A DNA stretch of 64,000 nt from Sweltsa coloradensis. Its lineage: Eukaryota > Arthropoda > Insecta > Plecoptera > Chloroperlidae. Where the stretch lies: positions 1-64,000 of the forward strand of contig JAMZAV010000052.1 of assembly GCA_024449915.1 (NCBI GenBank), in the 5' to 3' direction. The notes below the pieces were generated by a model. It was not told where the DNA came from. It made no database searches and was given only the letters and a program-made list of their open reading frames with translations. The position numbers were made by a program, and so were the translations under genes. The stretch's first letter is position 1, and every line of letters begins with the position of its first letter. Of this stretch, positions 47,201 to 55,776 are shown piece after piece.

Positions 47201-50200
47201 GAGAACGAACCTTTGAGTTATGAGCAAGAAGCATTCGCACTCGGCTCAGCTCTCGCTCCAGCAGCCGCTGTTGCTTGCGGTATCGCTCGGCCTCGGCCGG
47301 GTTGGAGCGGCCGCCCTGCAACTTGTGGCGGAGCCCGCCCAGCGCCTTCTCAAGCAACTCCTGTAAAAGAACAAGAAATTTAAGGTGAATAATATGAAAA
47401 CCTTTACAAAGCACTTTTCAAATTAATTCCATGTTGGTTTTGACCTAAATTATCTTCCTAATGTTTCGACAATACTATGAGCTCTAAATACTGCACCTCC
47501 CCAGTAAACATAATCTGAATCATCTACAATATATTGATTGATTTTATCTAACTAGTACTATCATAGTGAACCCCAAAAATTCTTACTACTATGGGGCTTG
47601 GTGTCTTCTAAACACTCATACAAAGCAAGAAGATTCATTCTTATCTGCCTGTAAAGTTGCAAATGATTCAAACAATTGGTATAGTACTTGATTCATCTTT
47701 ATGCTTTTCAGTTTTCTTCAGTACCGTACTATTAAGTAACATGGATTAGTTTCCACATGAGTTCACCCATTCACACTTTGACTGAGACAATGATTAAGTC
47801 GTTACCTTGTCCTGTTGCAGGCTCTGAAGCGTCCCCGACTCCTCCTGTAGCAGCCGATCTAGTCGATACAACTCCTGCACCTTGGCCTGGAGCTGTCCTC
47901 GGTCCGGACTCAGACGGTTCCAGTCTTTCCGTTCCTCTGCGAGTAGCCGCTGTTCCTGCACCTTCTGGTTGAACTCCAGCCTCTCCCTCACGGTCGGGAC
48001 CTCGATGATCCCGGCGGGCTGGAGGTGCGTCCCGGTGCCGCGGTACAGCGAGCCGAGCTTCACCATGTTGTCCACGAGGTTCACGAGGGGCTTGCCTTTC
48101 TCGTACTGGGGACGAGAAGTGCACATTCAATAATGTAACATGATGATCAATACAAGTAGGGGCTATATTTAATTTAAGAAAAAAACGAAATGAAGTTGTA
48201 AGTAATAATATATTAAACCACACAATACTCCTCGAGAAAAATAATTTGTATGGTTTCTTAGTTCTCCAAGGGGTATGTTGACAGATAATGTTGTCAAAAT
48301 GCAAGAACAAATAAATAATTTTAGTACAAACTTCATTGGTCAATATCAACATTTTAGTGGAATATTTGTGTACATTTTGTAAAGAATATGATATGTATTT
48401 CATTTTTGTCAGTGGAGTCTTACGGATTACTTTAAAATGTAACCATACCTGTTTCTCCAATTCCAGCAGGTGTCTTTTCAGATCTTCCAACCTCTGCAAA
48501 TGTTCCAGCCTCTGAGGTGTTTCCAACTCTGCTAACCGAGCCTACAACATGAATATGAATGAGAAACTCGGAAACATAATGTGGATAATAATACTTGAAT
48601 TGGTCACTCAATTGTTAATAGACTTCCGCCACCAGACTTTATGCTCAACCTTTGACCTGCAAGAAAAAGAGCGTTAATTAAAGCCATGTCAAGCCCAAGT
48701 ACCTTGATTTGAAACCGTAGGTATGCACCAGTTAACCTTTAATATGTTTAGGATTTTGCAATAATTGATGGATCAAGTAAGATCTATGCAAACATTTAAC
48801 AGGGGTATTAACATTTCTTTGATTTTATTTGTAGATGTTATATTATCATATTATATTACACATTTGGAGCATTGTTAATGTTACATAACGCATTGTTAGG
48901 TATGGGATGGTACATTGATTGCACATGAATTAATAAGCAAAAACAATAACAAATATTGGTATGCAATAAATCCTAAATTTAAATTAAAGCACATATTGAA
49001 TAGCAGCCAGCATTAGTACAGATGAATTTACAGTAGACCAGCGAGCGGTAGAGTAGGTATCTTGTAACGAGCGTCTGGCACCACCACCGTTGACTGAGAC
49101 CTGACAAACCTGCGCCTCTATCTCGATGTGACACGTCTCCATGGCTTTGCACACACCCGCGCTTTGTCTACGTAGCTGGATCAAAAGTAGCACCAGTTCC
49201 TCGTGGGTTCGACCGAGAAGTTCTCCAGCCGAGACGGTCAAACTCCAGGGGTTTCCTGCCTGCGGCTGTTGTTCAAAACCCCACATCAATCATCACGCCA
49301 ACATGTACTTATCATGTTCATCATGTATTTACAAGTAGTATAAAACATTTTTATTACATTATATAAAAAACAATTACATTTTAAAACCATAGTCCTTGTA
49401 AATTACATATTTTTATTGGTTTGGATGGTACTTGGTAATGGTAATGGTGTATGGAATAAAATCAATACAGTGCAACAGATTTCAATAACAACATCATTAT
49501 TAAACATGCAGGAATTTACATAAACATAGGATATATATGCCAAAAGCATTATACATTGACAGAATATGATAATGTTTCAAATATAATACTATAAATAAGT
49601 CAATAACACAATACAAATTCTATGTTTCTTAAACAGAGGTGAAGGAATTCACGTAATAGATTGTTATTTAGCTTTGCATAAAATACAAATAATGAGTATG
49701 CAATTGATTGTTAGCAGACACCTTATTCTGGAATTGATTGAAGAAATCAACTCTAGGCACTGTTATAAAATCTTGTAGTAAAAAGTTAAGAATGCCTTTA
49801 CTTTATTTGTACATTCAGTGTCGCTTTTGGAGAATAAACATAAACATTTTTCACAAGATCAGTAGCTAGAAAACTGACCTCTACAGATAATTTGTAAGTC
49901 AATGCCCTTCAACTAGTTCACTAGACCTCACAGTCACATAATATCTACTTGCCAAGTGTGCCACTCTAGTTGGCAGTATTCATCTGCCAAACATCAGACC
50001 GGTGGAAAAACAAAATGTTACTTCGCACAATAAAATCCATAGGAACAAACTGATGCATTCAGTAAAAGTATTAATTAAAAATTAGTATATTTATTCACCA
50101 ATAGTCTTCAAATAAAAGTAAGGACTACTACCTGATAATCAATTCTGTAACTGAGTAAGGCAGGTATTTCAATGTCCAGTTAAAATATGTCAGTCTTCAA

Positions 50201-51934
50201 ATAAAATTATTTTAAAGCTTCTGATTGGTGGTTGCCATAGTGATACCAACTTATCTGGCAGTAACATTTACTTATTAAATTAAATTCATTAAGTTACTTA
50301 TTTTATTTAAGAAGGAGGAAAAGTTTTCTACATTCTACAAATACTTCATTTTAACAGATGAAACCCACAATTTTTTGGAAGAGGAATGTGGTGATACACG
50401 TACCTTCTTCTCTTTCCTCTCCAGTGTGTCCCCTCGGTCCGACACATTGGAGTCCCGGTCACCAAACCCCTGGGAATATTGGTTCGGAGAAGAGAGTCCA
50501 GGACTCGAGACGGAGTGACTACGATCCCCCATGCCGTGCGGAGTCATCGAATGGTTGCGGTAGTCACCAGAGGTCTGCGATCTTCCGTGGCTACTGAAAC
50601 AGAGATTTATCAAATGAGTTACATTCCTTTGTGGAACCACTTCTGGCTACCAAATTTCATCACTGAACTTGTCTACCGGAACTGTTTACACAAATTAAAA
50701 CGCACTTATTTCAATAACTTGTTCTAATCAACCTGTTTTACACAATTTTCACATTATATTAGTTAATAAAAAGATCTACAGTGTAATGAAAGTAACAACA
50801 AAACATTTTAGGTACATTTCAACAATTTGAATTTTTAATACTTAACTGGTCTGGTTACAAAATACTGGTAATTTTTTACTTTCCCTAAAGTCTTGCAGTG
50901 CTAGCTTCAACTCAACATAACACGGGACAAATGGTTTCAACTTATCTTTAACACACTTAACTTTGCATAAATTGTGGAAATTAGAATTGTGGAGATGTCA
51001 AGTGTGTAACACCTGTTATAGGCTGATAAAAAATCCCCCTGCTTTGTTCAGTTCACGGGAATGCAAACTATTTACGACTTAATAAGCTAAAAATATAAAA
51101 GTCAACACGAGTATAAGTTGATATTTATGATTCAAAGGTTGTTTACACTTCTCTCAGGAATGCATCTCAGATGCCAGGTAAAATAGTAAAAGTTTATACT
51201 CTGCGGATATGTCACAAAACATGCACAATTATTATTATTTTATGGATGCATTGTCTACTAAAAAGTAGCAATAAGACTTCATCAAAATGCTAATTGGACT
51301 AAGGTATTAAATTTTATTTTTAAAGTGACTGACTCAAATTTAAAACTAAAAATTATTTATCAAATATCTCAACCAGTTAAGTATATTTTCACTTACCCTA
51401 TATCGTGGCTTAAAGCATAGTTGCTATAGTCGACTTGGTTTCTATAATCAACAGGCTCCTGCGTAATAACTTGGTTGCGGAGATCGCCCGGCGAATGGGT
51501 AAGACCGTAGTTCCGACGATCAGGTGACTGGGACATCATATTCCGATGATCAGGTGACTGGGACATCATATTCCGATGATCTACAGGCGACTTGGACATC
51601 TTGTGGTTTCTATGCTCGCCCAGTGGTTGGATGATCACATGATTGCGATGATTCTCAGGCGGCTTGGTGATGACGTGGTTTCGAAGGTCGAGAGGTTGTT
51701 GGGTGACCATTTGGTTTCGAGGATCACCAGGCGATTGGGCGACCTTGTGGTTTCGATGATTGTCAGGCGGGTGGGTGATGACATGGTTCCGATGATCACC
51801 AGGTGATTGCGCCTTCTCGTCGGCTGTCACCGTGATGGTGGGCGGTGATTTCTTCCCTGGTTGGGAGATCTCAGCGGTGGAGATGGACCGAGGCGGAAGA
51901 GGGTCGCGACCAATCACTGATCCAGATCCAGATG
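32164..51934 (-). CDS. PLEKHA5/6/7 family gene (kramer-like), 3' part, 18 coding exons
   Basis: Eighteen minus-strand exons with AG acceptors and GT donors join in one frame, 3,323 coding bases or about 1,107 residues ending at TAA 32164-32166. Family marks are THEELVLLLIQLRRQ (compare PEELTLLLIKLRRQ in vertebrate PLEKHA proteins), several coiled-coil exons, a VRIVKRESERRQKERDRS segment and a charged C-terminal EEQEQRLRKAESIRKML helix. The Pro-rich run lies between them. Vertebrate members act at adherens junctions and on microtubules; the Drosophila member kramer is reported in planar polarity. The N-terminal WW and PH domains are upstream of 51934 and not seen here. An alternative is a generic coiled-coil scaffold, but the motif order makes that unlikely. 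Exon entries follow, numbered from the first exon visible. Confidence 0.75.
33427..33602. other. Intronic short direct repeats
   Basis: AACAATGTTCATGCAGGGAC occurs twice, at about 33530-33549 and 33561-33580, with a related AACATTAATGCAGGGAAGG at 33499. This is a 31-bp local repeat immediately after the exon 17 donor. Confidence 0.7.
33603..33737 (-). CDS. PLEKHA-like exon 17: coiled coil
   Basis: TTTTGGCAG acceptor, GTAAGTGT donor, phase 1 both ends. It encodes QNVEDEQTSTLKKKVQAEKR, then QREHLLQLNQILAKQVMEKS and KMVA. Confidence 0.83.
34203..34305 (-). CDS. PLEKHA-like exon 16: charged helix
   Basis: CTCATCAG acceptor and GTGAGA donor. It encodes VPEMSAEEQEQRLRKAESIR and KMLSETSTSASEVN plus one base. 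The EEQEQRLRKAESIRKML helix parallels the C-terminal EERxRRAEKIxxLL helix of vertebrate relatives. Confidence 0.83.
34667..34687 (-). CDS. PLEKHA-like exon 15, 21-nt microexon
   Basis: TATTTCAG precedes TTGTGGGGTGCGCAAATTGAT and GTAAGTGT follows. It encodes LWGAQID in phase 0, so it can be skipped without a frame change. Strong consensus sites on both sides and the exact multiple of three support it as a regulated microexon. Confidence 0.68.
34770..34952 (-). CDS. PLEKHA-like exon 14
   Basis: GTCTTCTAG acceptor and GTGTGT donor, 61 codons in phase 0. It encodes GSARSRDDLDMERALRPRLN, VVRSTMSHKDFKYNENTIDN and ILGTPNKILIPERYIPEQ. Dense conserved-looking sequence near the family C-terminus. Confidence 0.85.
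35145..35235 (+). repeat. SINE 3' body and (AAAT)n tail
   Basis: GTTGTCCTCCTTTGTAAATC, then AGTTTTTATAGCTGAATAGG and ATAGACGTTAAATAAATA. Same family as 14145 and 18376. It lies in the intron between exons 13 and 14, opposite to the gene. Confidence 0.7.
35813..36082 (-). CDS. PLEKHA-like exon 13 (donor uncertain)
   Basis: CCATACAG acceptor gives FESGSGGSSSGDSV, SSSRGLSAHEQLFGVNYNSD, SPQLSPVFKSEAARAIVMEM and RRHHTVSSGRPLYD. The donor must be phase 0. GAC|GTAGAT (used here) and ATG|GTATTA (exon end 35789, adding VDSTLSIM) both qualify and both are weak, so the 3' border needs RNA evidence. Confidence 0.72.
36427..36684. mobile_element. Small MITE with GAGGGGCCGCGAG inverted ends
   Basis: The left end GAGGGGCCGCGAGTATAAAC is mirrored by the right end GTTTATGCTCGCGGCCCCTC. 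AATT flanks both ends. A third, internal copy (GGCCGCGCAAGCATAAACCG) lies at 36627-36646 and makes a tight hairpin with the right end (36627-36680). 258 bp, no coding capacity, in the intron between exons 12 and 13. Confidence 0.7.
36934..37158 (-). CDS. PLEKHA-like exon 12
   Basis: TTATCCTAG acceptor gives KQPLDRVLEEDQMLGYEDD, PVLMQFQRSMSLPRGFGSRG and a short Pro run, ending ALRNLMIARHRVR before GTCAGT. That donor keeps phase 0. An alternative junction one or two bases away would break the frame. Confidence 0.78.
37871..38043 (-). CDS. PLEKHA-like exon 11: basic VKRESERR segment
   Basis: GTCATTAG acceptor, GTATGG donor. It enters in phase 1 and leaves in phase 0. It encodes GIIPREKPQEIKTVRIVKRE, SERRQKERDR and PKRIPIPEDPQMIE. 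The VRIVKRESERR block is characteristic of the family C-terminal half. Confidence 0.85.
39944..40126 (-). CDS. PLEKHA-like exon 10: proline-rich segment
   Basis: CTCGGCAG acceptor, GTAGGT donor, phase 1 both ends. It encodes SEYEAPDEEVPPPLPVPPEL, then a run of eight Pro, and ends QLDISEADDRMKRFYG. The Pro run could bind SH3, WW or EVH1 domains; the tail DDRMKRFYG is a conserved-looking element. Confidence 0.82.
40840..41035 (+). mobile_element. 5' fragment of the TTGGATGAGCG element (variant B)
   Basis: TTGGATGAGCGTAGCGAGCG and then GATTCCATTTCACTACACTG, a T run, and TTAGGGGGCCTTCGAAATCT. It matches 58433-58625 better than the three complete copies. No 3' end seen. Confidence 0.6.
41036..42159. 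other. Intronic AT-rich DNA, no feature seen
   Basis: Part of the large intron between exons 9 and 10. AT-rich, no repeat ends or exon-like peptide recognised. Confidence 0.5.
42168..43255. mobile_element. Non-autonomous hAT element with TIRs and 8-bp TSD
   Basis: Ends are TAGGGCTGTGCGAG and its inverse CTCGCACAGCCCTA. The flanking 8-bp direct repeat GAATATAG occurs at 42160-42167 and 43256-43263. The TAGGG end and 8-bp duplication define a hAT superfamily insertion. Sub-terminal zones are full of CTCGCTCG and TTCGAG short repeats, typical transposase-binding clusters. Inside is a dense cluster of TAGGCCTA palindromes (42811-43003). No transposase ORF; short frames at 42158-42569 are not convincing. 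Confidence 0.88.
43630..43650 (+). repeat. Dispersed CTTTTGGTGGAAGTGCCAGG motif
   Basis: A diverged copy of the motif at 9878-9897, in the intron between exons 9 and 10. Confidence 0.55.
43946..44146 (-). CDS. PLEKHA-like exon 9: Ser/Pro-rich linker
   Basis: TTTGTTAG acceptor, GTAAAT donor, phase 1 in and out. It encodes GAGAIPGRKRHHTTWLETDL, DSLVTLDRGLDSPSSP and a run of Pro residues, then PLYMNTELRR. WLETDLD.. is the kind of short conserved patch seen C-terminal to the coiled coil in this family. Confidence 0.8.
44580..44745 (-). CDS. PLEKHA-like exon 8: coiled coil end
   Basis: TCCCCAG acceptor, GTACGT donor, leaving one base of a split codon. It encodes AGANTAALEAELRRVQQLVG, then DLQRQRQELSIQVRHLTEKS and QQIRPGPTGVSG. 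This closes the coiled-coil block. Confidence 0.85.
44946..44965 (+). repeat. Dispersed CTTTGGTGGACGTGCCGGGT motif
   Basis: Another copy of the motif at 9878-9897, in the intron between exons 7 and 8, 60 bp from the hAT insertion. Confidence 0.65.
45026..46187. mobile_element. Non-autonomous hAT element with TIRs, TCGATA arrays and 8-bp TSD
   Basis: Ends TAGGGCTGGGC and GCCCAGCCCTA face each other, and ATATTAAT is duplicated at 45018-45025 and 46188-46195. Both sub-terminal regions hold tracts of ATCGATATCGATATC-type repeats. The centre carries GC-rich DNA (45290-45480), with CGGTCCGAATATAGCGCG-type text, and a plus ORF at 45584-45850. The GC-rich centre could be captured host or other transposon DNA. 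Confidence 0.88.
45584..45850 (+). CDS. Short ORF inside the hAT element (possible transposase N-terminal relic)
   Basis: The ORF opens MSDDEEGEDEMAQDEQMKTA, then KELRRSYDVNFKTMKTRNQT. The RRSYDVNFKxM phrase resembles the start of a helix-turn-helix region found in some DNA transposases (pogo/CENP-B-like), but the frame ends soon after in unrelated text. 89 codons from the ATG at 45584. I regard it as a truncated remnant. Function unknown. Confidence 0.35.
   Translation: MSDDEEGEDEMAQDEQMKTADRVEKKGSSALQISKELRRSYDVNFKTMKTRNQTGELWTVVGICELVLGPTLLKTIGLGPNIVQNVLW
46196..46599. other. Intronic DNA, nothing further seen
   Basis: AT-rich, between the hAT target-site duplication and exon 7. Confidence 0.5.
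46600..46725 (-). CDS. PLEKHA-like exon 7: coiled coil
   Basis: Forty-two codons, CTTGTAG acceptor, GTACAG donor. It encodes KLEETVAENARLEQELVVIR then QKLQASRRGSLQHPALHR. KLEE directly after HNSK of the previous exon fits a continuous helix. Confidence 0.85.
47211..47360 (-). CDS. PLEKHA-like exon 6: coiled coil
   Basis: Fifty codons in phase 0: ELLEKALGGLRHKLQGG, NPAEAERYRKQQRLLERELS and RVRMLLAHNSK. Acceptor TTTTACAG is strong. The donor reads GTTCGT, a poor match, but the next exon continues in frame. Confidence 0.82.
47806..48105 (-). CDS. PLEKHA-like exon 5: conserved linker and coiled coil
   Basis: One hundred codons, phase 0 both ends, CCCCAG acceptor and GTAACG donor. It encodes YEKGKPLVNLVDNMVKLGSL, then RGTGTHLQPAGI, VPTVRERLEFNQKVQEQR and a Leu/Gln-rich helix ending LQSLQQDK. 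The compact, motif-rich first half suggests strong constraint. Confidence 0.85.
48449..48541 (-). CDS. PLEKHA-like exon 4: coiled coil
   Basis: Exactly 31 codons, phase 0 at both ends, GTTGTAG acceptor and GTATGG donor. It encodes ARLAELETPQRLEHLQRLED and LKRHLLELEKQ, a Leu/Glu/Arg heptad helix continuing from the previous exon. Confidence 0.8.
49110..49259 (-). CDS. PLEKHA-like exon 3: HEELVLLLIQLRRQ helix
   Basis: The CCGCAG acceptor opens a 50-codon exon starting AGNPWSLTVS and containing GRTHEELVLLLIQLRRQSAG, the best family signature in this gene, followed by METCHIEIEAQ. The donor GTTTGT is weak but keeps phase 0 into the next exon. Confidence 0.8.
49260..50403. other. Intron between exons 2 and 3, nothing further seen
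   Basis: AT-rich with no repeat borders or exon-like peptide recognised. Confidence 0.5.
50404..50593 (-). CDS. PLEKHA-like exon 2: last repeat unit and Ser-rich linker
   Basis: TGTTTCAG acceptor, GTACGTG donor. It begins SHGRSQTSGDYRNHSMTPHG, which is another unit of the RNH repeat, so the array crosses the intron. It continues with SVSSPGLSSPNQ and GDTLERKEKK. Phase matches both neighbours. Confidence 0.78.
50594..51396. other. Intron between exons 1 and 2 of the visible gene
   Basis: AT-rich, no feature recognised. Confidence 0.5.
51397..51934 (-). CDS. PLEKHA-like exon 1 (in window): Ser/Pro lead and RNH peptide repeats
   Basis: The acceptor is TTCCAG and the donor GTAAGTG. The exon starts at the second base of a codon and ends after the second base of one. 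It encodes SGSGSVIGRDPLPPRSIST and then about twelve tandem units of 9-12 residues with a core like SPGDHRNHVITQ. Two adjacent units (MMSQSPDHRN) are almost identical at DNA level near 51525-51580. The repeats are basic and polar, likely disordered, and probably variable between individuals or species. No such repeat is known to me in vertebrate PLEKHA proteins. Confidence 0.75.
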
Positions 51935-53005
51935 CTGGAAGATACAACATCAATTAATAACAGAATTCTTCCAAATGGATTGTGGTAAGTGAACCCAGTG
52001 GGAATAAAACATATTTTTTAAATATTTCTTTAGTAGTTACAGTACTTACAATTGTAAATAACAATGTTCTCTTTGAAAACAAAGAACAAAAAATGATGCT
52101 AATAAATAAACATGAGATCATGATAAAACAAAATAATTGAATAATGTTAATGATTATTGATAAAATGTCACTTTAATTTCTAAAAAACAACAGTTCATAA
52201 CAAAATCTCTAATAAATACATTAAAATTCTAGTCCTACTTTACTAAAATAATAACACACATCGATTAACCACTGCAACGTAGTCTTGCTAACAATAAATG
52301 TTTTGTCGACATACAAATAAGATTGATTAAGTGTTACGTCTCAAGTCAAACCGCATAAAATCAATGCTTATATGTCTTCTTCAATGCTGTTGACGATAAT
52401 TACAAGACTCAAGTCTGACCAAAACTATTTTCTTAATTAATTGGCTCCAGCAACCACATAATTCAAAATTCCTTCCCTCCAAACTTCCTAAATCTCTCTT
52501 TCTGGCGATGACTGTCCGCGACGGAAGGGAGGGAAATGGCTGACAAATGAAGACGACTTCGTCTATGTTAGCGAATGCTAGATTAAACCAAGCATTACTA
52601 AGATTTCCCTGTTGGTAAAAAACCTTGGCTTGGATCCAGGGCGAGTCCGAACCAGCTGACACACGGCACTGATGAATTATTTTTGGACAGTATTTTTAGG
52701 AATTGTCATAGTAAATAGTAGCCTCAAGTATTTTAGAAGCCTCGCGTGTATCATTGTTTTGAGTTTAAATATATACGTGCAGTCATTTCAGCAAAACATT
52801 TGTTGACAAACATTCAACTAATAATACATAAACATGCCTAAAACGTCTTAAACTCAAGTAATTTCGACTAAACAAGATCGTGAGTAATAAAATATAATGC
52901 TTATAGTTTCGTTTAAACTAGGTGTAGGGATACAAAAATAGAGAATATAATAAACTAAATTATTTACTTTATGCTATGACTTCCAACTATGTTATTTATA
53001 CCCTC
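51935..53005. other. 5' intron of the PLEKHA-like gene, no exon recognised
   Basis: The gene must continue upstream (towards higher coordinates) because exon 1 starts inside a codon. A minus frame at 52381-52662 is open, but it is not flanked by matching splice sites in a compatible phase that I can see and shows no PH or WW motif. Confidence 0.4.
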
Positions 53006-53010
53006 GACCA

Positions 53011-53065
53011 CAAGTAAATCAGGGGCGGGTGTAGTATATACAACTAGACTCCCTTGATTTACTTA
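53011..53065. repeat. Short hairpin, AAGTAAATCAGGG arms
   Basis: AAGTAAATCAGGG (53012-53024) pairs with CCCTTGATTTACTT (53051-53064) with one bulge around a 26-bp loop. A minimal MITE relic is possible. Confidence 0.55.
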
Positions 53066-53390
53066 TGTTCTATGGTATACGCGTACACTTAAGCTGTTTG
53101 AAGCATCAGTCAGTAGAGACGTCGTCGACAGGACTTGCCATGATTAGAATTGTGATAGCTGATATTGATAACTTAGCTGTTTAGTAACAAATTAGCAATA
53201 ATGTCGAAACAAATGCATACAAACATTTCTATGACCATTGCAGAGAATAGTTTGACCTGTGTTTAAAAAAAAGTATTTATGTAGATCTATAAATTAATAG
53301 TTGATTTAATGCAATTCCAGAGCACTATTACCGATATTTTTTAATTGATTGAATTGAACGAAACAGAAAGAGAGAAAAAATGAATTGAAC

Positions 53391-53789
53391 GGAACAATAG
53401 CTCCTAGTATATTATGCAAATTTTGGGTCAATAAGAAAAGTAAAGTTCTAGGTGCAATACTTAATTTTGAGCTACATTTTTTTTTATTGTTTAAACACAC
53501 CTTTGTCTCCGCTACGAGTATAAGGGAAAATAATTTTCTGAAATAACGTTTGATGTACGATTTTTTCATCCACTGGTTCAAAACTCTTATTTGTACCACG
53601 GGACAAAAAAATCGCGCATCGAACATTATTTCAGAAAATTATTTTCCCATATACTCGTAGCAGAGACAAAGGTGTGTTTAAACAATAAACTAAAAATTGT
53701 AGCTCAAAATTAAGTATTGCGCCAAGAACTTTACTTTTCTTATTGACCCAAAATTTGCATACAATGGCCAAAAAGGAGCAATTGTCCCG
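53391..53789. mobile_element. Large fold-back palindrome, ~180-bp arms, 37-bp loop
   Basis: The left arm (53391-53566) contains GCAAATTTTGGGTCAATAAG, AAGTAAAGTTCTAGGTGCAA and ACACACCTTTGTCTCCGCTA. The right arm (53604-53789) contains the reverse complements TTGGCGCAAGAAC-type text (TTGCGCCAAGAACTTTACTT), TAGCAGAGACAAAGGTGTGT and CTTATTGACCCAAAATTTGC. Arms match closely over nearly their whole length with a few substitutions and small indels. It could be a fold-back transposon, or a head-to-head insertion of two copies. Transcribed from either strand it would form a long hairpin RNA. Confidence 0.85.
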
Positions 53790-54098
53790 CCATTTTTTTT
53801 CTTATTTTTATTCAAGTTACTCTTTTATTCAACCAACATTCAGCATTTTTTTTTTTAAATTTCATAATATTGAAAATAGAGCTCTGGAAAAGCCTTGAGA
53901 TGATGCGCAAAAGAAGTTTGTGGTTCCAATATTCTGTATAATACCAGCCAATGAGCTATTACTTACTACACCAGCTCGAGCAAGTTGAACCGAGTAGGCT
54001 GCTTTGCAGAAAGCTTAATCGTTATTTTATAACAAAGTTTTAAAACGTGTCATAAGTTTACAAGCGAAATATAAACGGGGGAATGTGTGAGGGACGGA

Positions 54099-54116
54099 GG
54101 GGGGGGGGGGGGGGGG
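54099..54116. repeat. 18-nt poly-G run
   Basis: Uninterrupted run of 18 G in otherwise AT-rich clean sequence. Confidence 0.9.
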
Positions 54117-55105
54117 AATTCACAACGCATTTAGATTAATCGACTTGCAAACGGACAGCCACAGACAACCACTTTAAATTCTAAAACCACAACAAAACCG
54201 AAATTTGAAATTGCATGAACCGAAAACTGATATTCACTCTTTTTTTGATGTTCGTTTTTACCAATTTTAGTTTCTTTCTCCCAGAAGATACGTAAACAGA
54301 TTTTGGATGTTAGCATTCATCATCAGTTACTAACCCACCCGAATAATACAAGATAATATGTGACTTAAAACAACAAATACCCATTTCAACCCAATTTACC
54401 GTCGCGACTCAAGTAATTGCTTCTGATGGCATACCTGGCCACGGTATTTGAAAAAGGAAATTGCCACTCTAATAGCTGTGTAAACGGTGTCAGGGTGTGT
54501 GAGCTCTAGAGCACTCCAGGAATTCGACTCGGCTAACACCACACAATGCATTGAATAATAGAAGAGTGAGGCTTGGATGGGTTTGGCTCGGTGCGTACGG
54601 AATCAAATACGCCTTTCAACCCGGATATCGACGTTTATTTGTCGCGTAATTGAAAAACCTGTCACACGTAGTACGTACTGAATGCGTTATGTGGAGTGGA
54701 GCAGATAACAATGGAATAATCATGAGGACTGGAAAGCGCTTTCAGACGATGTGATTTAAAAGGACGGCCATGGCTTTGGTCTGGAAACAGTCCGTGTGAA
54801 AATAGCCAATGTTGGGATTTTAATCTCAAAAGTGTGAAAAGGTTTTATTTATAACGAGATTGGCCGGAAATCCGGATAGTTATTCCAGCCGATCATCACT
54901 AAACCAATAACAATACTAATCATTCTTTACCCCAAGTTCGCCTGAGAACATGGATTGACATTTGATTCTCCTTCCATAAGAAGTGTGGAAAGAGTAAATA
55001 CTCAGATTCAGTTTCACGTTTTCCAACGTCTCCACTGGACCACTCCCACCAACATACAAACATTAAAAACAAAACTCAACACATTTTTCTTGAATAAGGA
55101 TCATT
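54117..55105. other. Non-coding DNA, no feature seen
   Basis: Mixed-composition DNA with no exon-like peptide, RNA gene or repeat border recognised. Confidence 0.45.
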
Positions 55106-55776
55106 AAAGGGGCTAAAAACCCAAAAAAATATTTTTTACCAGGTGATCTGTAGCACAATACTACACTTAAATGACCGTTTAAAAAATTATATCTTGTAAC
55201 TGTGATTTAACACGAATTTTTTTATTTTTTTTTGATCCAGAAATTGGCGAAAATTGGTGTTTTGGAAAATTTCCTAAATCGGCTTTAACCTGCTTCTTTT
55301 TTGGTTCCACATAGACACTAGAGCATAGTACCAATCTAAAATCCCCAAATAATCATCAAGATGTCTTAAAACTAGCCAATATACCCATCAAAACGTCGCA
55401 AAAATTCTTGATGCATACTCACTAAGAAATTCACACCCATCTGTGGGAAACATGTCATATTGTTAGAACCGAATTACTTGCCAAATTACAAACATTAAAT
55501 ATAGAGATTACTGAAAGGTGTCGGTGCGTCAATAATGCCAATATTTTATTTGGTATCAAAAATCCTCCAAGGTCACAGGGGGGGCATAAAGATCGTCCCC
55601 ATGTATTTTTATGGGAGATTTTTGCCGATGGGAAACCTAGCTCGAAAATGTCATGTTTGACAATTTTTTTGGGAGGTGTATGGTGCCCCAATAAATTTTT
55701 CTTTGATTGCTAAATTCATTACTAGTTAGCCTGAATGAAATAATATTTTTTGAGTTTTACGTTATAATACCCCTTT
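55106..55776. mobile_element. Candidate TIR element, AAAGGGG ends
   Basis: The left end AAAGGGGCTAAAAACCCAAA, followed by an AAATATTTTTT block, is roughly mirrored by the right end (minus strand AAAGGGGTATTATAACGTAA then CTCAAAAAATATTATTT). Complementarity is patchy (about 25 of 38 positions by eye) and no target-site duplication is seen, so this is tentative. The enclosed minus frame at 55455-55691 lacks motifs. Confidence 0.4.

Noticed and set aside
48610..48665. A possible extra exon between PLEKHA-like exons 3 and 4 after a TTGCAG acceptor.
   Set aside because: In the required phase it meets TGA after three codons.
52381..52662. A minus-strand 93-codon frame just upstream of the first PLEKHA-like exon.
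   Set aside because: No PH/WW motif, no splice sites in matching phase, and a tRNA-like GGTTCGGACTC near its start suggests repeat origin.
8941..54120. GAATTC next to a 13-C run (8941-8958) and next to an 18-G run (54099-54120), suggesting cloning linkers with homopolymer tails.
   Set aside because: Only two cases, both embedded in otherwise continuous genomic text; chance GAATTC next to a run is enough.
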